From an uncultured Eubacterium sp. (lineage in GTDB: Bacteria; Bacillota; Clostridia; Lachnospirales; Lachnospiraceae), in assembly GCA_934351445.1 (NCBI GenBank), contig CAKRIZ010000055.1:1-9196 (forward strand): a stretch of DNA of 9,196 nt, read 5' to 3'. Position 1 is the first letter of the stretch. Each line of letters starts with the position of its first letter. Shown one piece after another: positions 1 to 6,739 of the stretch. Below the pieces are notes generated by a model. It was given only the letters and a program-made list of their open reading frames with translations. It was not told the DNA's origin and did no database searches. Made by a program: the position numbers and the translations under genes.

Positions 1-73
1 TGGGACCTATAGGGCTCGAACCTATGACCCTCTGCTTGTAAGGCAGATGCTCTCCCAGCTGAGCTAAGATCCC
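1..73 (-). tRNA. tRNA-Val (anticodon UAC)
   Basis: Read on the minus strand, this folds as a complete cloverleaf. The acceptor stem GGGATCT pairs with AGGTCCC, including one T-G wobble, and the discriminator base is A. The D arm is GCTC/GAGC. The anticodon stem TCTGC/GCAGA encloses the loop CTTACAA, so the anticodon is TAC (plus-strand 38-40), which reads valine codons. The T arm is ATAGG/CCTAT with the usual TTCGAGC loop. The discriminator is the first base of the window, so whether the CCA end is encoded cannot be seen. A consensus promoter lies just upstream on the same strand. Other tRNA genes may follow to the left, outside the window. Confidence 0.97.
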
Positions 74-109
74 ATGTCTGCGAGTCGTTTTCGCGACCCG
101 ACTTAATGA

Positions 110-138
110 AGTATACAGAAAGAATTGGTAAATGTCAA
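110..138 (-). promoter_or_regulatory. Promoter of the tRNA-Val gene
   Basis: On the minus strand, TTGACA (138 down to 133) and TATACT (115 down to 110) are separated by 17 bp, a near-perfect sigma-A-type promoter. Transcription should start near position 103, giving a roughly 30-nt leader before the mature tRNA. In that transcript, positions 100-94 and 87-81 can form a 7-bp stem with one G-U pair and a 6-nt loop, just upstream of the RNase P cleavage site. T-rich DNA directly upstream of the -35 box could act as an UP element. Confidence 0.85.
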
Positions 139-183
139 CACTTTTTTTGAAATTTTTTTTATAAGTTTTTTCGGACACGAAAA

Positions 184-213
184 TTGACACCCTTGTATCG
201 AAAATGCTATACT
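184..213 (+). promoter_or_regulatory. Promoter of the YesL-like gene and downstream operon
   Basis: TTGACA (184-189) and TATACT (208-213) are separated by 18 bp, a strong sigma-A-type promoter. Transcription should start near 220, leaving about 40 nt of leader before the ATG at 262. It rules out the longer reading of the first gene from a TTG at 184, because that codon is part of the -35 box. It is divergent from the tRNA promoter; the two -35 boxes are 45 bp apart. Confidence 0.85.
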
Positions 214-261
214 AGAATGAATTATTGTAAATCACGAAAATATTACGAAAAGAGGAGAAAA

Positions 262-912
262 ATGGCAGGTTTTTTTAATACAGACAATAAGTTATGGTCA
301 GCAGTCAATTCGGCGGTAGATGCGATTCTGCTCAATATGATGTGGCTGGTCAGTTGTGTGCCCATCATCACGATCGGAGCGGCAACAACTGCCTATTATT
401 ATACGACACACAAGGTTATCCGCAATCAGCGCAGCGGTATCTGGACAGAGTACTGGGCATCGTTTAAGGGCAACTTTAAGCAGGCGACCAAAACCTGGCT
501 GATCTTTCTGGCAATCTTTGTGATGTTCTATCTGGATATCAATATCTGTGTAGCATATCTGAAGGCAGGGGACAAGATCGGAACGATGATCTATCTGTTT
601 TACGGGTTGCTGGCGATTGTCCTGATCTGGTTTGTATTTGTGTTTGCATATATGGCTCGTTTTGAAGGTGGGATAAAGGCAACACTCAAAAATGCGGCGA
701 TCATGGCGTGTAGGAATCCGGTGAGTGCCATACTCGTGCTGGTAATTACGGCGGCAGCGCTGTATGCGAGCTGGCTGTTTATTCCTTTTGTATGGTTTAT
801 TCCGGCGATTGCCATGGTATTTCTGAATGCAGTGATCGAAAAGGTATTCCGCAAATACATGACGGAAGAAGAACTGGCACAGGAACAGGAAAACGACATG
901 ATGAGAAAATAA
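262..912 (+). CDS. YesL/DUF624 family membrane protein
   Basis: This encodes a 216-residue integral membrane protein of the YesL (DUF624) family. The start at ATG 262 is chosen because AGAGGAG (251-257) lies just upstream and the promoter overlaps the longer open frame. The family hallmark is visible near residues 27-48: a Val-Ser-Cys-Val-Pro-Ile-Ile-Thr-Ile-Gly-Ala run followed by Thr-Thr-Ala-Tyr-Tyr. Hydrophobic segments lie near residues 20-45, 78-97, 107-130 and 154-192 (probably two passes), with a charged, Glu-rich C-terminal tail. Family members often sit near carbohydrate uptake genes in Firmicutes, but their biochemical role is not established, and no sugar genes are seen here. It is the first gene of the plus-strand series, 30 bp before the DAHP synthase gene, so the two are probably co-transcribed. 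Confidence 0.85.
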   Translation: MAGFFNTDNKLWSAVNSAVDAILLNMMWLVSCVPIITIGAATTAYYYTTHKVIRNQRSGIWTEYWASFKGNFKQATKTWLIFLAIFVMFYLDINICVAYLKAGDKIGTMIYLFYGLLAIVLIWFVFVFAYMARFEGGIKATLKNAAIMACRNPVSAILVLVITAAALYASWLFIPFVWFIPAIAMVFLNAVIEKVFRKYMTEEELAQEQENDMMRK

Positions 913-942
913 TATATAACAAACTAGATGAGGAGATCAAAA

Positions 943-1977
943 ATGTCAATGACAATTCATAACCGGCTCCCCGAGCCGGAGATATTAAAAATGGAATACC
1001 CGCTGTCTGCGGAGTTGACGGAGATCAAGCGTACACGTGACGAGGAGATCAAAAAGGTATTTACCGGCGAATCCGATAAGTTTCTTGTGATCATCGGACC
1101 GTGTTCCGCGGATAATGAGGATTCTGTCTGTGAGTACGTGAGCAGGCTGGCGAAGGTGAATGAGGAAGTGAAGGATCGTCTGATCCTCATTCCACGCATC
1201 TATACGAATAAGCCAAGAACGACCGGAGCCGGTTATAAGGGTATGCTACATCAGCCTGACCCGACACAGGAACCGGATCTGTACAAAGGCTTGGTAATGA
1301 TCCGTAAAATGCATATCCGTGCGATGAGTGAGAGCGGTCTGACGGCGGCAGATGAGATGTTGTACCCGGAGAACCGCAGCTACCTCGATGATATTTTATC
1401 GTATGAGGCAATCGGTGCACGTTCCGTGGAGAATCAGCAGCATCGACTCACGGCGAGTGGTATGGATATTCCGGTTGGTATGAAGAATCCGACGAGTGGA
1501 GATCTGTCTGTCATGCTCAACGCGATCAAGGCAGCGCAGAATCCGGCGTCCTTTATCTATCGCAGTTATAATGTCAGCACGAGTGGCAATCCGCTCGCAC
1601 ACTGTATCCTCAGGGGCTATGTGAACAGCCGAGGAGAGTGTCACCCGAACTATCATTATGAGGATATGATGCAGCTGTTAAAAGTATACAGACCAGAAGA
1701 ATTCGCAAACCGCGCGGTGATCGTGGATACGAATCACTCGAATTCGAACAAGCAGTACAAGGAGCAGATCCGTATTGCAAAGGAAGTGTTGAATAATCGC
1801 AGACACAACGAAGAACTGAGAAAACTGGTCAAGGGATTTATGATCGAGAGTTATCTGGAGGAAGGGAACCAACCGATCAGTGAGCATATGACTTATGGTA
1901 AATCCATTACGGATCCTTGTCTTGGATGGGATGATACGAGAAGACTGATCGATACGATAGCGGAAATGAGTGTGTAG
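943..1977 (+). CDS. 3-deoxy-7-phosphoheptulonate (DAHP) synthase, type I
   Basis: This enzyme condenses phosphoenolpyruvate with erythrose 4-phosphate to DAHP, the first step of the shikimate pathway to aromatic amino acids. It acts in the cytosol. The 344 residues match the usual length of the AroF/AroG/AroH type. Motifs seen are GPCSADN (52-58), KPRT (90-93), GARSVENQQHR (158-168), KNPTSGD (181-187), DTNHSNSNK (262-270), ESYLEEGNQ (302-310) and SITDPCLGWDD (321-331). By analogy with E. coli AroG, the metal ligands would be Cys54, His265, Glu302 and Asp324, all present. The start at 943 fits AGGAG at 931-935; an ATG at 928 lies upstream of that site and is less likely. Which amino acid gives feedback inhibition cannot be told from sequence alone, so no isoform symbol is given. 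A regulator gene begins 2 nt after the stop. Confidence 0.95.
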   Translation: MSMTIHNRLPEPEILKMEYPLSAELTEIKRTRDEEIKKVFTGESDKFLVIIGPCSADNEDSVCEYVSRLAKVNEEVKDRLILIPRIYTNKPRTTGAGYKGMLHQPDPTQEPDLYKGLVMIRKMHIRAMSESGLTAADEMLYPENRSYLDDILSYEAIGARSVENQQHRLTASGMDIPVGMKNPTSGDLSVMLNAIKAAQNPASFIYRSYNVSTSGNPLAHCILRGYVNSRGECHPNYHYEDMMQLLKVYRPEEFANRAVIVDTNHSNSNKQYKEQIRIAKEVLNNRRHNEELRKLVKGFMIESYLEEGNQPISEHMTYGKSITDPCLGWDDTRRLIDTIAEMSV

Positions 1978-1979
1978 CC

Positions 1980-3059
1980 ATGCAAAAAAAATTACAGCAG
2001 GTATTGGCAGATCTGACCGAGATCTCAGGACTTCGATTTGCATTGTACCGCACACCGGAAGAATATGTGGCGGGCACATGGCCGGAGGATGCCTGTGATC
2101 CGGAACAGATTGCAGGTCTTTTTGCGCAGGTGACAGAGCATAGGAAGCCGCTGCTGATAGGTGACGTGTGTACGGCGTTTCCGGTGTATACGACGGGCGA
2201 GACGGCACTATTGATTGCGGAGGGTGCATCAGCGGATGTGGTTATTCCCGGCAGGATGGCGGCGCGCACGGTACAGTTATTTTTCGATGCGGTCCGGAGG
2301 GAACTCGATAAAAATACGTTTGCGGCGGCACTTTTGGCTGGGGAGATCCCGGAGGGAGAGCTATATAAGCTGGCAGGACGGGTAAAAATTAAAGATACGC
2401 CGCGTGTCCTGTATTTATTCGAACTGGCGCAGCCTTTTCCGGGGCACACGGCGCTGCGCATGCTGATGAGCCTGTTTGCGGATGGCAGACAGGATCTGCT
2501 GTTTTTGCAGGATGAGACACATCTGGTGTGTATCAAAGCATATGATAGTGATGTCACGCCGGAGCAGGCATACGAATATGCAATCTCTGCAGTCGATACG
2601 ATGCTCTCAGAACTGATGATCAAGACGCGGGTAGGTTATAGCACGAAAAAGCTGACGCTCCCGGAACTAAAAGATGCGCGTCGCGAAGCGGCCTTGGCGC
2701 TGCAGATCTCAGGTATCTTTCAGGAAGAACGGGAAGTGGCGGCATATTCACGGCTGGGCATTGCCAGACTGATCCATGAACTGCCGGCAGATCTGTGTGA
2801 ATTATTCCTGCACGAGGTATTTGGGGAGCATCTGCCGGATCAGGAAATTGATGAGGAGATGCAGGTCACGATCCGGCTGTTTTTCGAGAACAACCTGAAT
2901 ATCTCGGAGACGGCCAGACGGTTGTTTTTGCACCGGAATACGCTTGTGTACCGGTTGGAGCGCTTTGAGAAGCTGGTCGGACTGGATATCCGTAAATTCG
3001 ATGATGCGATGACCTTCCAGATTGCGATGATGGTGCTCGCGCATTACCGGCAGTTGTAG
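1980..3059 (+). CDS. PucR/CdaR-type helix-turn-helix transcriptional regulator
   Basis: This is a 359-residue cytosolic DNA-binding protein. The C-terminal region (about 297-352) is a PucR-type helix-turn-helix: an asparagine-rich helix, Ile-Ser-Glu-Thr-Ala-Arg-Arg-Leu, then His-Arg-Asn-Thr-Leu-Val-Tyr-Arg-Leu, ending in a Phe-Asp-Asp-Ala-Met segment. This pattern is typical of CdaR and PucR regulators. The middle (about 140-245) resembles the GGDEF-like domain that precedes this HTH in CdaR-type proteins, including Gly-Tyr-Ser and a Leu-Lys-Asp-Ala-Arg-Arg-Glu-Ala helix. The N-terminal 110 residues are probably a sensory part and are not recognised. The gene starts 2 nt after the DAHP synthase stop with only a weak upstream purine run, which suggests translational coupling. 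The target genes and ligand are unknown; aromatic metabolism is a guess from position. Confidence 0.82.
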   Translation: MQKKLQQVLADLTEISGLRFALYRTPEEYVAGTWPEDACDPEQIAGLFAQVTEHRKPLLIGDVCTAFPVYTTGETALLIAEGASADVVIPGRMAARTVQLFFDAVRRELDKNTFAAALLAGEIPEGELYKLAGRVKIKDTPRVLYLFELAQPFPGHTALRMLMSLFADGRQDLLFLQDETHLVCIKAYDSDVTPEQAYEYAISAVDTMLSELMIKTRVGYSTKKLTLPELKDARREAALALQISGIFQEEREVAAYSRLGIARLIHELPADLCELFLHEVFGEHLPDQEIDEEMQVTIRLFFENNLNISETARRLFLHRNTLVYRLERFEKLVGLDIRKFDDAMTFQIAMMVLAHYRQL

Positions 3060-3191
3060 GTCACAGCTCCGGCGCGCATGCCAATGGTCTTCAGATATGC
3101 CTGCGGGAGTTGCGACCATATATGGGAGAACCGGATATAAATGAAAAAGGAGGATCGCAGCCCGGCACACATGCGGCTGCGGATAGAAAAT

Positions 3192-3740
3192 ATGAGAGTA
3201 GGAACCGGATATGATGTACATCGTCTGGTCGAGGGGCGCAAACTCATTTTAGGCGGAGTAGAGATCCCGCATACGCTGGGACTGCTCGGACATTCGGATG
3301 CGGATGTACTCGTGCATGCGGTGATGGATGCGCTGCTCGGAGCGGCGGCACTCGGAGATATCGGACAGCATTTTCCGGATACAGATCCGGAGTATGAGGG
3401 CGCAGACAGCCTGAAGCTGCTCGCACGCGTCGGAGAACTGTTGCAGGGCGAGGGATATGTGATCGAGAATATCGATGCGACCGTGATCGCGCAGAAGCCC
3501 AAGCTCGCACTGCATATTCCACAGATGAGAGAAAATATCGCAAAGACGCTGGGGCTTGAACTATCGCAGGTGAATGTCAAGGCGACGACCGAGGAGCATC
3601 TGGGCTTTACGGGCAGGGAGGAAGGCATCAGCGCACAGGCGGTCTGTGCATTGAATAGTATGTTTGACGCGAGTATCGCAGTCGCGGATTCCGGACGCAG
3701 CTGCAGTGGCTGCGGGGGCTGTGCTGCCAGACAGCAGTAG
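3192..3740 (+). CDS. ispF: 2-C-methyl-D-erythritol 2,4-cyclodiphosphate synthase (IspF)
   Basis: IspF cyclises CDP-methylerythritol 2-phosphate to methylerythritol cyclodiphosphate with release of CMP, in the non-mevalonate isoprenoid pathway. It is a homotrimeric cytosolic enzyme. Asp8, His10 (Gly-Tyr-Asp-Val-His) and His42 match the known zinc ligands. HSDAD lies at 34-38, [11 protein letters not shown] at 55-65, and [22 protein letters not shown] at 130-151. The start at 3192 places Met at the usual N-terminus (Met-Arg-Val-Gly-Thr-Gly). An in-frame ATG at 3141 would add 17 unconserved residues; the Shine-Dalgarno match is weak for both, so the start is uncertain. The protein is 182 residues, about 25 longer than usual, because of a C-terminal tail ending in Cys-Ser-Gly-Cys-Gly-Gly-Cys. 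No ispD is next to it. Confidence 0.95.
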   Translation: MRVGTGYDVHRLVEGRKLILGGVEIPHTLGLLGHSDADVLVHAVMDALLGAAALGDIGQHFPDTDPEYEGADSLKLLARVGELLQGEGYVIENIDATVIAQKPKLALHIPQMRENIAKTLGLELSQVNVKATTEEHLGFTGREEGISAQAVCALNSMFDASIAVADSGRSCSGCGGCAARQQ

Positions 3741-3843
3741 AAGCTGCCGGTGACAGTTTTTGCCGGAGAACTCAGGATGAGACAGCCGATGCAGGAGCAG
3801 CGGATGAAAGGTTACTGTTCACTCGTACCTCGTTCCAGTAACG

Positions 3844-3881
3844 GATTTTGCCGATGCTTCGCATTCCAAATCGGCAAAATC
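3844..3881. repeat. Long internal hairpin of the MITE-like element
   Basis: A perfect 12-bp inverted repeat (GATTTTGCCGAT and its complement) encloses a 14-nt loop. It has no trailing T-run on the plus strand, so it is not an obvious intrinsic terminator for ispF. In RNA it could still act as a processing or stability element. Confidence 0.8.
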
Positions 3882-3903
3882 TGCTACCATCGCTGTATCA
3901 TAC

Positions 3904-3927
3904 GGCATTTTCAGTTCAGAAAATGCC
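3904..3927. repeat. Second internal hairpin of the MITE-like element
   Basis: A perfect 9-bp inverted repeat, GGCATTTTC with its complement, encloses the 6-nt loop AGTTCA. It lies 5 bp inside the right terminal inverted repeat. Confidence 0.75.
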
Positions 3928-3986
3928 TGCCTGTGAACAGTAACGATGAAAGCTCCCCGAAAAGGAAATAAGAAGAAAATAAAAAG

Positions 3987-4036
3987 GGAATATAGAATGA
4001 AATATAGAAGCGAAATAAAGAATGGAATATAGAAGG
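3987..4036 (+). repeat. Imperfect AT-rich 12-13 bp tandem repeat upstream of cysS
   Basis: Four degenerate copies are seen: GGAATATAGAAT, GAAATATAGAAGC, GAAATAAAGAAT and GGAATATAGAAGG. They lie directly upstream of cysS, and the last copy supplies its ribosome binding site (AGAAGGG, 4031-4037). The tract is purine-rich on the plus strand and would give an unstructured leader. The 281 bp between ispF and the first possible cysS start (3741-4021) otherwise hold only the MITE-like element. I see no T-box leader signature and no clear promoter there. Confidence 0.55.
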
Positions 4037-4045
4037 GATAACAGC

Positions 4046-5452
4046 ATGAAAATTTTTAACACAATGACCAGACAAAAAGAAGAATTTGTACCGCTTGAGG
4101 AGGGAAAGGTCAGCATGTATGTGTGCGGACCGACCGTATATAACCTCATCCATATCGGCAATGCGAGACCGATGATCGTGTTCGATACATTCCGCCGCTA
4201 TTTAGAGTACAAGGGCTATGATGTCAATTATGTGTCCAACTTCACGGATGTGGATGACAAGATCATCAAAAAGGCCAATGAGGAGGGTGTCGATCCGTCT
4301 GTGATCTCTGAGCGCTATATCGCAGAGTGCAAAAAAGATATGGCAGATATGAATGTGAAGCCTGCGACGACACATCCGCTCGCAACCAATGAGATTCAGG
4401 GCATGATCGACATGATCTCCACCCTGATCGAAAAGGGTTATGCGTATGCAGCGGCAGACGGCACCGTATACTACCGGACACGTAAATTTGCAGACTATGG
4501 CAAGCTGTCGCACAAGAATCTGGATGATTTGCAGGCAGGACACCGCGATATCAAGGTGACTGGTGACCTGAAAGAGGATTCACTGGATTTTGTACTCTGG
4601 AAGCCGAAAAAAGAGGGGGAGCCTTACTGGGAGTCACCGTGGTGTCAGGGCAGACCGGGCTGGCATATCGAGTGTTCCGTCATGTCTAAAAAATATCTCG
4701 GAGATGAAATTGACATTCATGCAGGTGGCGAGGATCTGATCTTCCCCCATCATGAGAATGAGATCGCACAGTCTGAGGCAGCCAACGGCGTACCGTTTGC
4801 AAAATACTGGATGCACAACGGATTTTTGAATATCAATAACCAGAAAATGTCCAAATCACTTGGCAATTTCTTTACGGTGCGTGACATTGAGGAAAAATAT
4901 GACCTTCAGGTACTGCGCTTTTTCATGCTGAGTGCGCATTACAGAAGTCCGCTGAACTTCTCGGCAGACCTGATGGAGGCAGCGAAGAACGGACTGGAGC
5001 GTATTCTGACAGCGGGCAGCACGTTAAAGAGACAGATGGAGGCTGCTGCGGATACACAGATGAGTGATGCAGAGCGTGCTTCTTATGAAGAGACTGCTGC
5101 TTATGTAGAAAAATTTGAGGCTGCGATGGATGATGATGCCAATACGGCAGATGCGGTATCGGCAGTATTTGAACTGGTAAAGTATATCAATACCAATGCC
5201 AGTTCGGACAATAGCAGAGAATATTTACAGAAGCTCTATGAGCGCCTGAACACGCTGTGCGATGTGCTCGGCATTATCTTAGAGCAGAAGGAAGAACTGC
5301 TGGATGCAGATATCGAAGCATTGATTAAAGAGCGTACCGATGCCAAGAAGGCAAAGAACTTTGCCAGGGCAGATGAGATTCGTGACCAGTTGAAGAATAT
5401 GGGGATTTTGCTGGAAGACACCAGAGAAGGCGTAAAATGGAAACGGGCTTAA
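4046..5452 (+). CDS. cysS: Cysteine--tRNA ligase (CysS)
   Basis: This class I aminoacyl-tRNA synthetase joins cysteine to tRNA-Cys in an ATP-dependent reaction in the cytosol. The 468 residues match the family length. The nucleotide-binding signature is HIGN at 36-39 and the second signature KMSKS at 267-271. Zinc ligands expected from the E. coli enzyme are all present: Cys27, Cys210, His235 and Glu239. The [13 protein letters not shown] block lies at 233-245. The DALR-type helical region follows at about 340-410, then a basic, Ala- and Lys-rich C-terminal region before the final Gly-Val-Lys-Trp-Lys. The start at 4046 has AGAAGGG 8 nt upstream; the ATG at 4022 has no ribosome site and lies inside the AT-rich repeats. 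Its last 16 nt overlap the next gene, so expression of the two is probably coupled. Confidence 0.97.
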   Translation: MKIFNTMTRQKEEFVPLEEGKVSMYVCGPTVYNLIHIGNARPMIVFDTFRRYLEYKGYDVNYVSNFTDVDDKIIKKANEEGVDPSVISERYIAECKKDMADMNVKPATTHPLATNEIQGMIDMISTLIEKGYAYAAADGTVYYRTRKFADYGKLSHKNLDDLQAGHRDIKVTGDLKEDSLDFVLWKPKKEGEPYWESPWCQGRPGWHIECSVMSKKYLGDEIDIHAGGEDLIFPHHENEIAQSEAANGVPFAKYWMHNGFLNINNQKMSKSLGNFFTVRDIEEKYDLQVLRFFMLSAHYRSPLNFSADLMEAAKNGLERILTAGSTLKRQMEAAADTQMSDAERASYEETAAYVEKFEAAMDDDANTADAVSAVFELVKYINTNASSDNSREYLQKLYERLNTLCDVLGIILEQKEELLDADIEALIKERTDAKKAKNFARADEIRDQLKNMGILLEDTREGVKWKRA

Positions 5453-5913
5453 ACGCATATATTAAACAGCAATTTGGAATTGACCGGAATGTGGATATCC
5501 GCACGGTAAATCCGCTCACTCTGGCATATATCGGTGATGGAGTCTATGAACTGGTTGTCCGATCCGTGATGGTGGCGCGGACGAACACGCGCGCGGGGCT
5601 TTTGCACCGGCAGACGAGCCAGTATGTGAAGGCAGAGGCACAGTCAAGGATGATGGATCTGCTGCTCCCGGTGCTCACCGAGGAGGAGGAGAGCTTTTAC
5701 CGGCGCGGGCGCAATGCCAAGTCTCCGACGATGGCGAAGAATGCATCTGTCGGTGACTACCGCCGGGCGACCGGTTTCGAGGCGCTGATGGGCTACCTGT
5801 ATCTGACCGATCAGATGGAGCGCATCGTGGAACTGACGAAGACCGCGCTGGATGGATATCATCCGAGAGAGGCGCGGTATGCGGAAGCACGCAATAAACA
5901 CAGACAGGAGTAA
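5437..5913 (+). CDS. mrnC: Mini-ribonuclease 3 (Mini-III RNase)
   Basis: Mini-III is a dimeric double-stranded-RNA endonuclease with an RNase III catalytic domain but no dsRNA-binding domain. In Bacillus subtilis it matures the ends of 23S rRNA. The 158 residues fit that family. The catalytic block [14 protein letters not shown] (25-38) contains Asp34, and Thr-Gly-Phe-Glu-Ala-Leu-Met-Gly-Tyr (112-120) contains Glu115. These correspond to the acidic metal-binding residues of the family. The [13 protein letters not shown] segment (92-104) is also characteristic. The gene begins inside the end of cysS, with GAGAAGG 6 nt before its ATG. The cysS-mrnC-rlmB order is conserved in Firmicutes and supports the call. 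Confidence 0.95.
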   Translation: METGLNAYIKQQFGIDRNVDIRTVNPLTLAYIGDGVYELVVRSVMVARTNTRAGLLHRQTSQYVKAEAQSRMMDLLLPVLTEEEESFYRRGRNAKSPTMAKNASVGDYRRATGFEALMGYLYLTDQMERIVELTKTALDGYHPREARYAEARNKHRQE

Positions 5914-5915
5914 AA

Positions 5916-6698
5916 ATGAGTATGGAAGATACACAGTTACATGGACAGGGGACAGTGGGTGTCACTGAGACAAAGATCGAAGGCAGAAACGCTGTGCTGG
6001 AGGCATTCCGTTCCGGCAAGACGATCGACAAGCTCTATGTACTCGATGGCTGTCAGGATGGACCGGTGCGCTCGATCGTGCGCGAGGCGAGAAAACACGA
6101 TACCATCTTAAATTTTGTATCGAAGGAGCGCCTGGATCAGATCTCTGAGACCGGAAAGCATCAGGGTGTGATCGCGCAGTCAGCGGCATATTCATATGCG
6201 GAAGTGGCAGATATTTTGCAGATTGCAAAAGACCGAGGAGAGGCACCGTTTGTGATCCTGCTCGATAATATTGAAGATCCACATAACCTCGGTGCGATCA
6301 TCCGTACTGCGAATCTGGCGGGCGCGCACGGTGTGATTATACCGAAGCGCCGGGCAGTCGGACTCACAGCGACAGTCGCCAAGGCATCTGCCGGAGCGAT
6401 CAACTATACACCGGTCGCCAAGGTGACGAATCTGACGAATACGATCGAAGAATTAAAAAAGCAGGGCATGTGGTTCGTGTGTGCGGATATGGGCGGCACG
6501 CAGATGTATGACCTGGATCTGAAAGGCGCAATCGGGCTCGTGATCGGAAACGAAGGCGAGGGCGTGAGCAAGCTGGTGCGTGAGCACTGTGACATGATCG
6601 CATCGATTCCAATGAAAGGCGACATCGATTCCCTGAATGCATCCGTGGCATGCGGTGTGCTGGCCTATGAGATCGTGAGACAGCGGCTGAATGCATAA
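5916..6698 (+). CDS. rlmB: 23S rRNA (guanosine-2'-O-)-methyltransferase RlmB (SpoU/TrmH family)
   Basis: This SpoU-class enzyme transfers a methyl group from S-adenosylmethionine to a ribose 2'-OH in 23S rRNA; E. coli RlmB acts at G2251. The N-terminal part (about 19-98) is the substrate-binding domain, starting Ile-Glu-Gly-Arg-Asn-Ala-Val. The three knotted-fold motifs are DNIEDPHNLGAIIRTA (117-132), LVIGNEGEGVSKLV (208-221) and IPMKGDIDSLNASVACGVLAYE (231-252). Asn124 and Arg130 are the conserved motif 1 residues. The 260-residue length is typical. AGGAG (5906-5910) lies 5 nt before the ATG, and the gene begins 2 nt after the mrnC stop. A second Met at residue 3 is a possible start. Exact site specificity is inferred from family and context. 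Confidence 0.93.
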   Translation: MSMEDTQLHGQGTVGVTETKIEGRNAVLEAFRSGKTIDKLYVLDGCQDGPVRSIVREARKHDTILNFVSKERLDQISETGKHQGVIAQSAAYSYAEVADILQIAKDRGEAPFVILLDNIEDPHNLGAIIRTANLAGAHGVIIPKRRAVGLTATVAKASAGAINYTPVAKVTNLTNTIEELKKQGMWFVCADMGGTQMYDLDLKGAIGLVIGNEGEGVSKLVREHCDMIASIPMKGDIDSLNASVACGVLAYEIVRQRLNA

Positions 6699-6739
6699 GA
6701 CGGCTGCAGACCATATTACACAGACAAGGCGGTAGGATT

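Larger units (their letters stand above)
3803..3952. mobile_element. MITE-like non-coding element (3811-3944) with 8-bp target duplication
   Basis: A 134-bp element is bounded by perfect 12-bp inverted repeats, GTTACTGTTCAC (3811-3822) and GTGAACAGTAAC (3933-3944). The direct repeat GATGAAAG abuts both outer ends exactly (3803-3810 and 3945-3952), as expected of a target-site duplication made on insertion. Inside are two further perfect inverted repeats. One is a 12-bp stem GATTTTGCCGAT (3844-3855) with its complement at 3870-3881. The other is a 9-bp stem GGCATTTTC (3904-3912) with its complement at 3919-3927. The left end can also pair locally: GTTACTG (3811-3817) with CAGTAAC (3836-3842). 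It has no credible coding capacity, so any mobility would depend on a transposase elsewhere. It sits between ispF and cysS and would be transcribed as a branched structure. The family is not recognised. Confidence 0.8.

Noticed and set aside
184..261. N-terminal extension of the YesL-like gene from a TTG at 184
   Set aside because: That codon is part of a consensus -35 box and the -10 lies inside the extension; ATG 262 has a proper ribosome site.
1678..2623. Two long minus-strand open frames (1678-2229 and 1907-2623)
   Set aside because: They are antisense shadows of the DAHP synthase and PucR-type genes, which have clear family motifs.
3060..3140. Possible terminator or promoter between the PucR-type gene and ispF
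   Set aside because: The only inverted repeat (ATGGTC 3084-3089 with GACCAT 3114-3119) is 6 bp with a long loop and no T-run. A TTGCGA/TATAAA pair has a 20-bp spacer, too long to support.
3044..3628. Minus-strand open frame of 194 codons
   Set aside because: It is antisense to ispF, rich in Ser, Pro and Cys, with no recognisable domain.
3741..3765. Possible terminator after ispF (GCCGG, T-run, GCCGG)
   Set aside because: The arms are a direct repeat of a partly self-complementary 5-mer and the T-run lies between the arms, so no terminator hairpin forms.
3750..3971. Open frame of 73 codons after ispF
   Set aside because: It runs across the MITE-like element and its hairpins, has no ribosome site, and its composition (many Cys, Arg, Phe, His) is not protein-like.
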